12,370 bases of DNA from Desulfatirhabdium butyrativorans (GTDB taxonomy: Bacteria > Desulfobacterota > Desulfobacteria > Desulfobacterales > JAIFKL01), in the NCBI GenBank assembly GCA_022736535.1, contig DZCT01000050.1, forward strand, positions 4,898 through 17,267, given 5' to 3'. Positions within the stretch are counted from its first letter, which is position 1. Every line of letters begins with the position of its first letter. Shown here piece after piece: positions 1 to 5,504 of this stretch. Both the position numbers and the translations under genes were made by a program. The notes beneath the pieces were generated by a model, which saw nothing but the letters and a program-made list of their open reading frames with translations, had not been told where the DNA came from and did no database searches.

Positions 1-190
1 AAGATAAGGGGATTGGCAATGCCGATTCTCTGCTTTTTTACTTTGCGGGCTTCGCGCCTTTGCGAGAAACTTTTATCTCTCGCAAAGAACGCAGAGAACG
101 CAAAGATAAAGGAAGATAAGGGAAGATAAGGGGATTGGCAATGCCGATTCTCTGCTTTTTTACTTTGCGGGCTTCGCACCTTTGCGAGAA
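1..190. repeat. 68-bp direct repeat, two copies 122 bp apart
   Basis: Positions 1-68 recur at 123-190 with one difference (g at 56, a at 178). The 54 bp between them contain a small tandem motif (ggaagataag, about 107-131) and a run related to the cgcaaagaacgcagag family of noncoding repeats. The segment has no credible reading frame. It lies downstream of the minus-strand DHH gene. The left copy may be cut by the window edge. Confidence 0.85.
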
Positions 191-246
191 CCCCCGGTGA
201 GATTCTTCGCTGCGCTCAGAATGACATTTTTCCGGGTCACGGATTC
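191..246. other. short noncoding gap with a weak hairpin
   Basis: This gap downstream of the DHH gene contains gattcttcgctgcgctcag followed by aatgac, in which ATTCT and AGAAT can pair around an 11-nt loop. The motif looks like a dispersed intergenic repeat. It has no T-tract on the minus strand, so I do not call it a terminator. Confidence 0.35.
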
Positions 247-1155
247 CTATCCGTTTTCATTGGATTCGTTTTTTTGCAGGATATTGACAATGCCCTCAAG
301 ATAGGCGTCGGCTTTGCTTTTATGAAATTTGCACGCGCCCGCGCCCCGATGACCGCCTCCCTCGAATTTTGAAAGCATCAGTCCCACATTCACATAGCAT
401 TTCCGATTGAAAATGCTATGCCCCACGCCGATGATGACCTTTTCTTCCTCTTCGGCGTCATAGCGGATTCTGACATTCACAATCGCTTCAGGAAAAAGCG
501 AGTAAACCAGAAAACGGTTGCCGGACGGCACTTCCGTAAGGGAACGGAAATCTGAAACCGAAACATGACCCCTTAACTGCGTATGCTTTTCCAAGAGGGC
601 GCGGTAGGTTTTGTTCTGCTCAATCACTGTAGCGCAGCGTTTTTTTACCTCCGGGTCTTCAAGCACTTTGTCAATATCGGATTTTCTGAGCATAAGAATC
701 AGTTTGTTCCAATACGGCGCATCCGCTTTCTTATGGCTTGAAATCGTCATGGAAAGCATCAGATAGGGATAATTTTCAGGATGAAGCACTTCCTCTAATG
801 AAATATCTGCCGAGTCAATCTTATCGGTCTCTCTGACCAGTTCACTGTAATCTTTCTTAAATCTGTCTTTATAATATTTAAAAATGACACCTGCCGCCGA
901 AGGCGCGATTTCAAACGCGCCCTGAAAGGCTTCGGTGATTCGGTTGGTGTAGTGGTGATCAAACCACAGGCTGCAATTTTTGTGATAAGGCAGGTTGGCG
1001 ATAATATCGCCCTCCCGCACCTCTGCCAGACCTTTCTGCATTTCATTCGGCTCCACCCAGTTCACAGGTTCCGTCAAATCCAATGCCTCATACAGCAGCA
1101 CCGCGCATACAATGCTGTCAAAATCCGCTCGTGTAACAATTCGCATCGTGTCCAT
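247..1155 (-). CDS. DHH-family phosphoesterase (exopolyphosphatase-like)
   Basis: A 302-residue protein of the DHH superfamily, whose members use Mn2+ or Mg2+ to hydrolyse phosphodiester or phosphoanhydride bonds (exopolyphosphatases, nano-RNases, RecJ). Motif I is RADFDS with D11 and D13. The signature WFDHH has D66, H67 and H68. ETDKIDSAD (about 109-117) fits the third metal-binding Asp motif. The C-terminal DHHA1-type substrate loop is GGGHRGAGA (266-274). The His usual at the start of motif I in the DhhP/NrnA group is absent (T8 precedes RADFD), which fits the exopolyphosphatase-annotated branch instead. The protein should be cytosolic, as no signal peptide or membrane segment is visible. 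No good Shine-Dalgarno precedes the ATG at 1155, and a second ATG at 1146 is equally possible. It stands alone, flanked by repeats, so the substrate (polyphosphate, pAp or short oligonucleotides) cannot be set from context. Family assignment is firm, substrate is not. Confidence 0.88.
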   Translation of the reverse strand: MDTMRIVTRADFDSIVCAVLLYEALDLTEPVNWVEPNEMQKGLAEVREGDIIANLPYHKNCSLWFDHHYTNRITEAFQGAFEIAPSAAGVIFKYYKDRFKKDYSELVRETDKIDSADISLEEVLHPENYPYLMLSMTISSHKKADAPYWNKLILMLRKSDIDKVLEDPEVKKRCATVIEQNKTYRALLEKHTQLRGHVSVSDFRSLTEVPSGNRFLVYSLFPEAIVNVRIRYDAEEEEKVIIGVGHSIFNRKCYVNVGLMLSKFEGGGHRGAGACKFHKSKADAYLEGIVNILQKNESNENG

Positions 1156-1409
1156 CTGAAAAATAGAGATTTAAAATCAGAACGGTCAGACCTTATCGGA
1201 AATAAAAGATTCTCGCAACGGCGCGGAGAGTGCAAAGATTCCGTAAGGACACGCCGGCGGCGGTCCCTGCTTTGCATTCTTTGCGTCTTTGCGGGAGATT
1301 CTGACGCTGATTTCCGATATAAGTTTGACAAGATTAAAAAAATAATGACTGTATCACAATTTATACATTGTATGCAACCCGAAAATTTGCCGACCGGTAC
1401 CTTCGGGGG
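1156..1409. repeat. intergenic region with degenerate inverted repeat
   Basis: The gap between the DHH gene and the repeat downstream of the CAP gene. Around 1209-1240, agattctcgcaacggcgcgg leads into gagtgcaaag. Around 1271-1301, ctttgcattctttgcgtctt leads into tgcgggagatt. These are imperfect reverse complements and resemble the cgcaaagaacgcagag repeat at 80-106. The rest (1310-1409) is A/T-rich and featureless. A plus-strand reading frame crosses it but has no coding character. Confidence 0.5.
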
Positions 1410-1476
1410 GTGAGAGGTCAGGGGTGAGGGGTTCGGGGTTTTTCCTCCGACCCCGAACCTCGAACCCCGCACCCCC
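1410..1476. repeat. degenerate heptamer tandem repeat forming a long hairpin
   Basis: Four consecutive degenerate heptamers run from 1410 to 1437 (gtgagag, gtcaggg, gtgaggg, gttcggg). After a short T-rich loop (about 1439-1446), the right arm (about 1451-1475) is their near reverse complement (ccccgaacct, cgaaccccgc, acccc). The arms can form a long GC-rich hairpin about 20 bp beyond the stop of the minus-strand CAP gene. It may stop transcription of that gene, but there is no minus-strand T-tract. The same architecture recurs at 8447-8520. Confidence 0.75.
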
Positions 1477-1496
1477 TCAAGGAGAGATTTTGCAAT

Positions 1497-2141
1497 CTAC
1501 CGATCTTTAATATCACTGGCAAAATTGATGACGCACATATAGCGGTAAGTCTTATGCGGTGCCATTCCCACACCGACAAAACGGTTTCCCGTACTGAGGA
1601 TATTTTCCTGCTGTCCCCCGCAGGATGTTTTGCTGTCAACCAGCAGTTGTGCAATAATTTTCAGCGGATCATTGTAGCCGTAGGAAATACTTTCAGCCAC
1701 AACGCCTGACCATATACCGTATTTGTCAATCCGGGTCCATAAACCGGAACTGTCGCCGCCGGTGCTTCCGACCTGTCCGCTTCTTCCAGCCGCATCGGCA
1801 AAATCCTTCGCCGCCTGAGACAGAGCAAAAGAGGGTATCAGGGCTTCCAGCGGCGTCATTTTTTTCATTTTTTCATAGCATTCACGGGCATTGCTGCTTT
1901 TTCCTGCCCATTCGGCAAGATACTGTTCGGCAAACCGGGGCGGATTGGTTCGGGCTTTGTTGATCTCGGCAATAACCTGCATTTCTGCGCCTGTCAGATA
2001 AGAAGTGTTTTGAGCAGTATTTATCGTTGCATTATTCCTGCCCGAATAAGTATCAGCGCCGTAAGCCGCATAACCATTTGTAAACAAAATAAAAAAACTG
2101 AATACCACCCTGATTCCGAAAATAAACCTGATCTTTTGCAT
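1497..2141 (-). CDS. secreted CAP (SCP/PR1)-domain protein with altered cavity residues
   Basis: A 214-residue exported protein of the CAP superfamily (CRISP/antigen 5/PR-1), often extracytoplasmic. With the start at 2141, residues 1 to about 29 are a signal peptide: MQKIR, a hydrophobic stretch (FGIRVVFSFFILF), then NGYAAYGA before the probable cleavage site. The CAP fold is visible as INKARTNPPRFAEQYL (helix 1), LSQAAKDFADAAG, WTRIDKYGIW, VAESISYGY and ENILSTGNRFVGVG. The two His residues that usually line the CAP cavity appear replaced: GHTG-type motifs read GSTG here, and the SPGHR-type motif reads CGGQQ. The Glu of the GENI-type motif is kept (AES). The start at 2141 is preferred over an ATG at 2153 because AGGTG (2150-2146) sits 4 nt upstream of it, while nothing purine-rich precedes 2153. 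Function is unknown; family confidence is good. Confidence 0.82.
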   Translation of the reverse strand: MQKIRFIFGIRVVFSFFILFTNGYAAYGADTYSGRNNATINTAQNTSYLTGAEMQVIAEINKARTNPPRFAEQYLAEWAGKSSNARECYEKMKKMTPLEALIPSFALSQAAKDFADAAGRSGQVGSTGGDSSGLWTRIDKYGIWSGVVAESISYGYNDPLKIIAQLLVDSKTSCGGQQENILSTGNRFVGVGMAPHKTYRYMCVINFASDIKDR

Positions 2142-2152
2142 CAGACACCTCA
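2142..2152 (-). promoter_or_regulatory. ribosome binding site that sets the CAP gene start
   Basis: On the minus strand tgaggtgtctg lies directly before the ATG at 2141. It overlaps the alternative ATG at 2153-2151, which itself has only an A/T-rich upstream. This favours the downstream start. Confidence 0.6.
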
Positions 2153-2204
2153 TTTTTATTTAAAATTTTAAACACAAAGCCTGAGCGCTTCTATAATTTT
2201 ATAT

Positions 2205-2234
2205 ATGATATGATAATTCTGGCTTCAGTGACAA
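2205..2234 (-). promoter_or_regulatory. candidate sigma-70 promoter for the CAP gene
   Basis: On the minus strand TTGTCA (2234-2229) and TATCAT (2210-2205) each match the consensus at five of six positions, with an 18-bp spacer. They sit in an A/T-rich stretch about 65 bp before the start codon. The region is so A/T-rich that other -10 choices exist. Confidence 0.4.
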
Positions 2235-2305
2235 GTGTTTTCTTGACTTTGTATGAAAAAATTATAATAAATAAGAAATCAAAGTCTGTAGGAGTTACGA
2301 TTCTT

Positions 2306-2416
2306 GTTCCCACGCTCCGCGTGGGAACGTCCGGTTCCCTCATTGCGAGGCTCTGCCTCGTAATGACATGGGGACGCGGAGCGTCCGGGCTGCATTCCCA
2401 CGCGGAGCGTGGGAAC
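2306..2416. repeat. cluster of four GC-rich palindromes
   Basis: Four hairpins lie in 111 bp. GTTCCCACGC and GCGTGGGAAC flank a TCC loop (2306-2328). CATTGCGAGG and CCTCGTAATG pair with one mismatch around CTCTG (2341-2365). GGACGC and GCGTCC flank GGA (2372-2386). TTCCCACGC and GCGTGGGAA flank GGA (2395-2415). The first and last are opposed copies of one palindrome. This is a REP-like composite between the divergent CAP and nqrD genes. The short plus-strand reading frame across it (2210-2434) is a by-product. Confidence 0.88.
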
Positions 2417-2451
2417 GAGAGTTCAACAAAATGAAGGGGTAAGGTGCAAAA

Positions 2452-3066
2452 ATGAAAATAAGCAAAAGTAAAACATTCAAAGCCTTTTCCACGCCGCTGT
2501 GGAAAAACAATCCGGTTTCGGTTCAGATTCTGGGAATATGTTCCACGCTGGCAGTGACGGTTCAGATGAAAACCGCCCTGGTCATGGGTCTGTCGCTGGC
2601 GATTGTGACAGGCTTTTCAAGTCTGGCAATTTCGCTGATGCGGAACCTGATCCCCCGAAACATCCGCATCATTGTCGAACTGACCGTCATCGCCACGCTG
2701 GTGATTCTTGCAGACCAGCTTCTCAGGGCCTTTCTGTACGACATCAGCAAGCAGCTTTCTGTTTTTGTGGGGCTTATCATTACAAACTGCATTGTCATGG
2801 GACGGGCGGAAACTTACGCTTTGGGCAATCCGCCGCTCGAATCGTTTTCAGACGGCATCGGCAACGGGCTGGGATACGGCAGCGTGCTGGTATTGGTCGC
2901 TTTCATAAGGGAACTGCTGGGCGCAGGGAAAATCTTCGGCGTTACGGTTGTGCCGCAATTCTTTTATGCCGCAGGATATGAAAATATGGGCATTATGCTG
3001 CTGGCGCCCGGGGCTTTCATCGTGATCGGACTTTTGGTCTGGCTTCAGAAGTCCGTGGCAAAATAA
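2452..3066 (+). CDS. nqrD: NqrD, Na+-translocating NADH:quinone reductase subunit D
   Basis: A 204-residue polytopic membrane protein of the NqrD/RnfE family. In Na+-NQR, NqrD and NqrE form the inverted-repeat membrane pair that carries an intramembrane iron-sulfur centre between NqrF and the flavins of NqrC/NqrB. The N-terminal WKNNPVSVQILGIC and the central QLSVFVGLIITNCIVMGRAE are near-diagnostic for NqrD rather than RnfE. The expected cluster Cys residues are present at C30 (LGIC) and C113 (TNC). IGNGLGYG (about 136-143) and MLLAPGAF are also conserved. About six membrane helices are visible, and the length is near the usual 205-210. A usable aaggggtaagg-type site precedes the ATG. No nqrA, B, C, E or F is adjacent: a palindrome cluster lies upstream and a terminator directly downstream. 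The gene looks intact, so it may supplement a complex encoded elsewhere or be a displaced copy. Confidence 0.93.
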   Translation: MKISKSKTFKAFSTPLWKNNPVSVQILGICSTLAVTVQMKTALVMGLSLAIVTGFSSLAISLMRNLIPRNIRIIVELTVIATLVILADQLLRAFLYDISKQLSVFVGLIITNCIVMGRAETYALGNPPLESFSDGIGNGLGYGSVLVLVAFIRELLGAGKIFGVTVVPQFFYAAGYENMGIMLLAPGAFIVIGLLVWLQKSVAK

Positions 3067-3071
3067 AAACC

Positions 3072-3112
3072 GCTTTCCGGCATCCGTCAGCAATTTTGCC
3101 GGAAAGCTTTAA
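3072..3112 (+). terminator. rho-independent terminator after nqrD
   Basis: An 11-bp perfect stem, GCTTTCCGGCA (3072-3082) with TGCCGGAAAGC (3097-3107), starts 5 nt after the stop codon. It is followed by a short T run (tttaaaa). The 14-nt loop and short T-tract are modest, but the stem is strong. Confidence 0.75.
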
Positions 3113-3161
3113 AATCAGACTCCTGCTTTGTTTGCGATGAAAAGAGGTTAAAGGGGGTAAT

Positions 3162-4016
3162 ATGCGTTTTTTAGATGTAAAAACAGATTATGCGTTCAAA
3201 AAGGTTTTCGGTTCTGAAGAATCAAAGGATATTCTGATCAGTTTTCTCAATGCGGTGATTGATTTCGCAGACGGAACGGAAATAAAAGACCTTACGATTG
3301 TTGATCCGTATCAGATCCCGATTATCAAAGGAATGAAAGATACTTATGTTGACGTGAAGGCGGTTCTTTCAAACGGCGGCAGGGTGATTGTCGAAATGCA
3401 GGTGCTGAATGTCGAAGGCTTTGAAAAGCGGGTGCTGTATAATGCCGCAAAGGCGTATTCGACCCAGCTTCACAAATCCGAAGCCTTTGCCGGGCTTGAG
3501 CCGATTATTGCCCTGACCGTGACGGATTTTGAGATGTTTGAGGATATTAAACCTGTCATCACCTATTTCCGTCTGCTTGAAAAAAAGACGCTGGCAACAT
3601 ACAGCGACGACATCGAACTGATTTTTATCGAACTGCCCAAATTCACAAAAAAAGAAACCGAGCTTGAAACAATAAGCGACAAATGGATTTATTTTATCAA
3701 ACATGCGGGAAGTCTTGAATATATCCCTGAATCATTGAAAGAAACGCCGATTGACAAGGCTTTCAGTATTGCAAACAAAGCGGGATTAAGTGAAGAGGAA
3801 TTGGAGATTCAGGATAAACGCAGGGATTTTATCTGGCTTCAGAAAGGTTCGCTTGACAAGGCAAGAAAAGACGGGTGGAAACAGGGAGTGGCTGAAGGAA
3901 AAGCTGAAGGAAAGGCTGAAATTGTGCGAATGATGAAAAAGAGGAATATGGATATTCGTCTGATAGCCGAATTAACGGGCTTAACTACAGATGAAATCAG
4001 GACTGTCAAAGATTAA
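3162..4016 (+). CDS. Rpn-family PD-(D/E)XK nuclease / putative transposase
   Basis: A 284-residue protein of the Rpn / PDDEXK_2 group, often annotated as a putative transposase. Known members (E. coli RpnA) are DNA endonucleases that promote RecA-independent recombination, and some act in phage defence. The opening MRFLDVKTDYAFKKVFG is the family hallmark. The nuclease core shows D64 in YVDVKA and E78-x-Q80 in VIVEMQ, the expected D...ExQ active site. A tail rich in EGKAEGKAE (about 244-252) ends in a small helical segment, MDIRLIAELTGLTTDEI, typical of the family. The start at 3162 has an excellent aaaggggg site about 6 nt upstream. It is intact and alone, behind the nqrD terminator and in front of a repeat array. 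No terminal inverted repeats of an IS could be assigned to it, so mobility is not shown. Confidence 0.9.
   Translation: MRFLDVKTDYAFKKVFGSEESKDILISFLNAVIDFADGTEIKDLTIVDPYQIPIIKGMKDTYVDVKAVLSNGGRVIVEMQVLNVEGFEKRVLYNAAKAYSTQLHKSEAFAGLEPIIALTVTDFEMFEDIKPVITYFRLLEKKTLATYSDDIELIFIELPKFTKKETELETISDKWIYFIKHAGSLEYIPESLKETPIDKAFSIANKAGLSEEELEIQDKRRDFIWLQKGSLDKARKDGWKQGVAEGKAEGKAEIVRMMKKRNMDIRLIAELTGLTTDEIRTVKD
3891..3921 (+). repeat. in-frame 12-bp tandem repeat inside the Rpn gene
   Basis: The unit gctgaaggaaaa (AEGK) is repeated about 2.5 times, encoding AEGKAEGKAE. Such units are common near the C-terminus of Rpn proteins and can change copy number by slippage without breaking the frame. Confidence 0.7.
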
Positions 4017-4119
4017 AATCTGTTATGAAAAACCTGATGATGTGACGCTGTTTGCGATGAAGCGGATATCAGACAAAATAAGGAGTAATACCGAATCCCT
4101 TTTGACTTTATACGATATT

Positions 4120-4189
4120 AGACCTCTTTCAAAAGTCAAGTTTTATCCAATAAAATCAAGTGAGCAGCTCCGACTTTTGAAAGAGGTCT
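4120..4189. repeat. 18-bp perfect inverted repeat, 34-bp spacer
   Basis: AGACCTCTTTCAAAAGTC (4120-4137) and its exact reverse complement (4172-4189) face each other across 34 bp. It could be a MITE-like remnant or the fused ends of an insertion element. No transposase lies between the arms and no target duplication was identified. Confidence 0.8.
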
Positions 4190-4207
4190 ATTTTGTTAAG
4201 CTTTTTT

Positions 4208-4342
4208 CCCACAGAGGACACAGAGAAGAAAAGACCGCAGAGGACACAGAGAAAACGCTGTGATCTCTGTGTATTCTCTGTGATCTCTGTGGGGGGAAAA
4301 ATCCCCGCAGAGGACACAGCGTTTTTTTCTGCGGTCTGTGGG
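4208..4342. repeat. 135-bp imperfect palindrome built from agaggacacag units
   Basis: Nested arms pair at CCCACAG (4208-4214) with CTGTGGG (4336-4342), AGACCGCAG (4232-4240) with CTGCGGTCT (4329-4337), and AAAACGCTGTG (4252-4262) with CACAGCGTTTT (4315-4325). Copies of agaggacacag occur on the left and right. Opposed tctctgtg copies fill the centre. It is a dispersed intergenic repeat, capable of a large cruciform. Confidence 0.8.
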
Positions 4343-4402
4343 AGAATACTTTCAACAGAGATTTGGTATAACATATTAACAATCTGTTAAAGGAGGGCAT
4401 TT

Positions 4403-4489
4403 ATGCAAAAGCTTGAAGGAATTGTGTTTAAAGCAGTATTTCAGACAATATGCAGAAACATAATTTTTGTCCGGAAAGGAGAATGTTAA
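4403..4489 (+). CDS. candidate 28-residue small ORF upstream of binding-protein gene
   Basis: The 28-codon frame opens with ATG at 4403, preceded by a near-perfect AGGAGG (4391-4396) at 6-nt spacing, the best ribosome site in the window. It starts MQKLEGIVFKAVFQ and ends RKGEC, with two Cys and a mixed hydrophobic/basic character. The stop (4487-4489) lies one base before the ATG of the binding-protein gene. The Shine-Dalgarno of that gene (AAGGAG, 4476-4481) is inside this ORF, so the two would be translationally coupled. It may be a leader peptide, a real microprotein, or a chance frame behind a relic site. I recognise no family, and there is no run of a single amino acid as in attenuators. 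Confidence 0.45.
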   Translation: MQKLEGIVFKAVFQTICRNIIFVRKGEC

Positions 4490-4490
4490 A

Positions 4491-5234
4491 ATGAAAAAAA
4501 TGTTGACGGTACTGGCTGTTATGGTATTTTCGGCGTCTGTGTATGCCGGAGAAGTGATGAAATTCGGTTTTTCTGAAACCCTTACGCCTTATGCCTGGCA
4601 GGAAAACGGGCAGGACAAAGGGATTCTGGTTGACATCGCCAACGAAGCCATACAGAAACGGATGGGGATTGCGGTGTCGCATCACATATACCCTTGGGAA
4701 AGAGCGCAGCATTTAGTGAAAGAAGGGAATCTTGACGCTCATATTACCAACGGTCCCCTGCGTAAAGAATGGGCGGAACACAGCAATGAAGTCGTGATGG
4801 AACTGACATGGGGGATATTTGTGAAAGCCGGAAATCCCAAGCTTGAACAGATAAAAAAGGCAAAATCCCTTGAGGAGTTGAAACCTTTTCAGTTTATTGA
4901 TTATATCGGAAACGGGTGGGCAAAAGCCAATCTCGTGGATAAGGGCTTTAATGTTTATCTGGTGCCCGCTCCGGCTACCATATTCAGTTTGCTGGCAAAA
5001 GGAAGAGGCGATATGAATATTATGCCTTCTCTTCAGGGCAGATACTATATCAGGGATTTGGGATTGCAGGATCAGATTGTCGAACTGCCGCCGGTAACGC
5101 CGGCGATTCCCTTCCATCTTGTTATCGGGAAAAAATCCCCGTTCACAAAGATTCTCCCGGAGTTTGATAAAGTGATACGGCAGATGAAGGAAGACGGCTC
5201 ATTGCAGGCGATTATTGACAAATATACGAAATAA
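4491..5234 (+). CDS. periplasmic solute-binding protein, family 3 type (SBP_bac_3)
   Basis: A 247-residue exported protein. Residues 1-19 are a signal peptide (MKKMLTVLAVMVFSASVYA), with cleavage expected before GEVMKFG. The mature part has the layout of polar amino acid-type binding proteins: an early strand plus TPYAWQENGQDKGILVDIANE (first lobe), YPWERAQHLVKEGNLDAHIT, a hinge, and the C-terminal tail KEDGSLQAIIDKYTK typical of the family. Such proteins deliver ligand to an ABC permease or to a membrane sensor. The start at 4491 is chosen because AAGGAG lies 9 nt upstream and the signal peptide begins there; a TTG-initiated extension to 4467 would put eight residues before it. No permease or ATPase is nearby; a membrane-anchored phosphatase follows after 270 bp. 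The last six codons are part of a 122-bp tandem duplication. Ligand unknown. Confidence 0.85.
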   Translation: MKKMLTVLAVMVFSASVYAGEVMKFGFSETLTPYAWQENGQDKGILVDIANEAIQKRMGIAVSHHIYPWERAQHLVKEGNLDAHITNGPLRKEWAEHSNEVVMELTWGIFVKAGNPKLEQIKKAKSLEELKPFQFIDYIGNGWAKANLVDKGFNVYLVPAPATIFSLLAKGRGDMNIMPSLQGRYYIRDLGLQDQIVELPPVTPAIPFHLVIGKKSPFTKILPEFDKVIRQMKEDGSLQAIIDKYTK

Positions 5235-5458
5235 CCGTAAGGCAGTCCGTAGGTTGGGGTGAGCGGAGCGAACCCCGACATTTTGTATCCTGATTTGTCG
5301 GGGTTCGTGCCTCACCCCAACCTACTTAACGGCATTTTGACAAATATACGAAATAACCGTAAGGCAGTCCGTAGGTTGGGGTGAGCGGAGCGAACCCCGA
5401 CATTTTGTATCCTGATTTGTCGGGGTTCGTACCTCACCCCAACCTACTTAACGGCATT
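5215..5458. repeat. tandem duplication of a 122-bp unit with a long hairpin
   Basis: Positions 5215-5336 and 5337-5458 are the same 122 bp with one difference (g at 5309, a at 5431). Each unit begins with the last codons and stop of the binding-protein gene (ttgacaaatatacgaaataa). It then carries a hairpin: GTAGGTTGGGGTGAG and GAACCCCGACA pair with TGTCGGGGTTC and CTCACCCCAACCTAC. The hairpins may end transcription from the upstream gene, though no T-tract follows. Confidence 0.95.
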
Positions 5459-5504
5459 GATTTCATGCCCGCCCCGCATCGTCTGAAAAGACAAAGATAC
5501 CGAT

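Larger units (their letters stand above)
4017..4390. other. noncoding repeat-rich gap between Rpn gene and small ORF
   Basis: The 370 bp hold an 18-bp inverted repeat (4120-4189) and a larger imperfect palindrome (4208-4342), both listed separately. Reading frames cross it in several directions, but they are built from the repeat and lack start signals. I see no gene. The last 40 bp (4345-4390) are A/T-rich and probably carry the promoter of the downstream operon, but I cannot pick a convincing -35/-10 pair. Confidence 0.6.

Noticed and set aside
952..1413. 153-residue plus-strand frame opposite the DHH gene start
   Set aside because: It is antisense to a clear conserved gene and then reads through an intergenic repeat.
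2210..2434. 74-residue plus-strand reading frame before nqrD
   Set aside because: It is mostly the translated palindrome cluster and has no supported start.
2452..3066. Assignment as RnfE instead of NqrD
   Set aside because: The exact wording around NNPVSVQILGIC and ISKQLSVFVGLIITNC matches NqrD usage more closely, and no rnf genes are adjacent.
3162..4016. A complete insertion sequence around the Rpn gene
   Set aside because: The inverted repeat at 4120-4189 lies wholly downstream and has no counterpart before the gene, and no target duplication was found.
3991..4263. 90-residue plus-strand reading frame downstream of the Rpn gene
   Set aside because: It overlaps the Rpn end, has no ribosome site and its second half is a translation of the agaggacacag repeat (SHRGHREEKTAEDTEK), a known look of spurious ORFs.
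5215..5458. CRISPR or two-copy att duplication
   Set aside because: Units are directly adjacent with no spacers and contain a gene end plus a hairpin, so it is a simple tandem duplication.
1..5458. The same 122-bp offset in the repeats at 1-190 and 5215-5458
   Set aside because: The sequences are unrelated, so the shared number is most likely coincidence.
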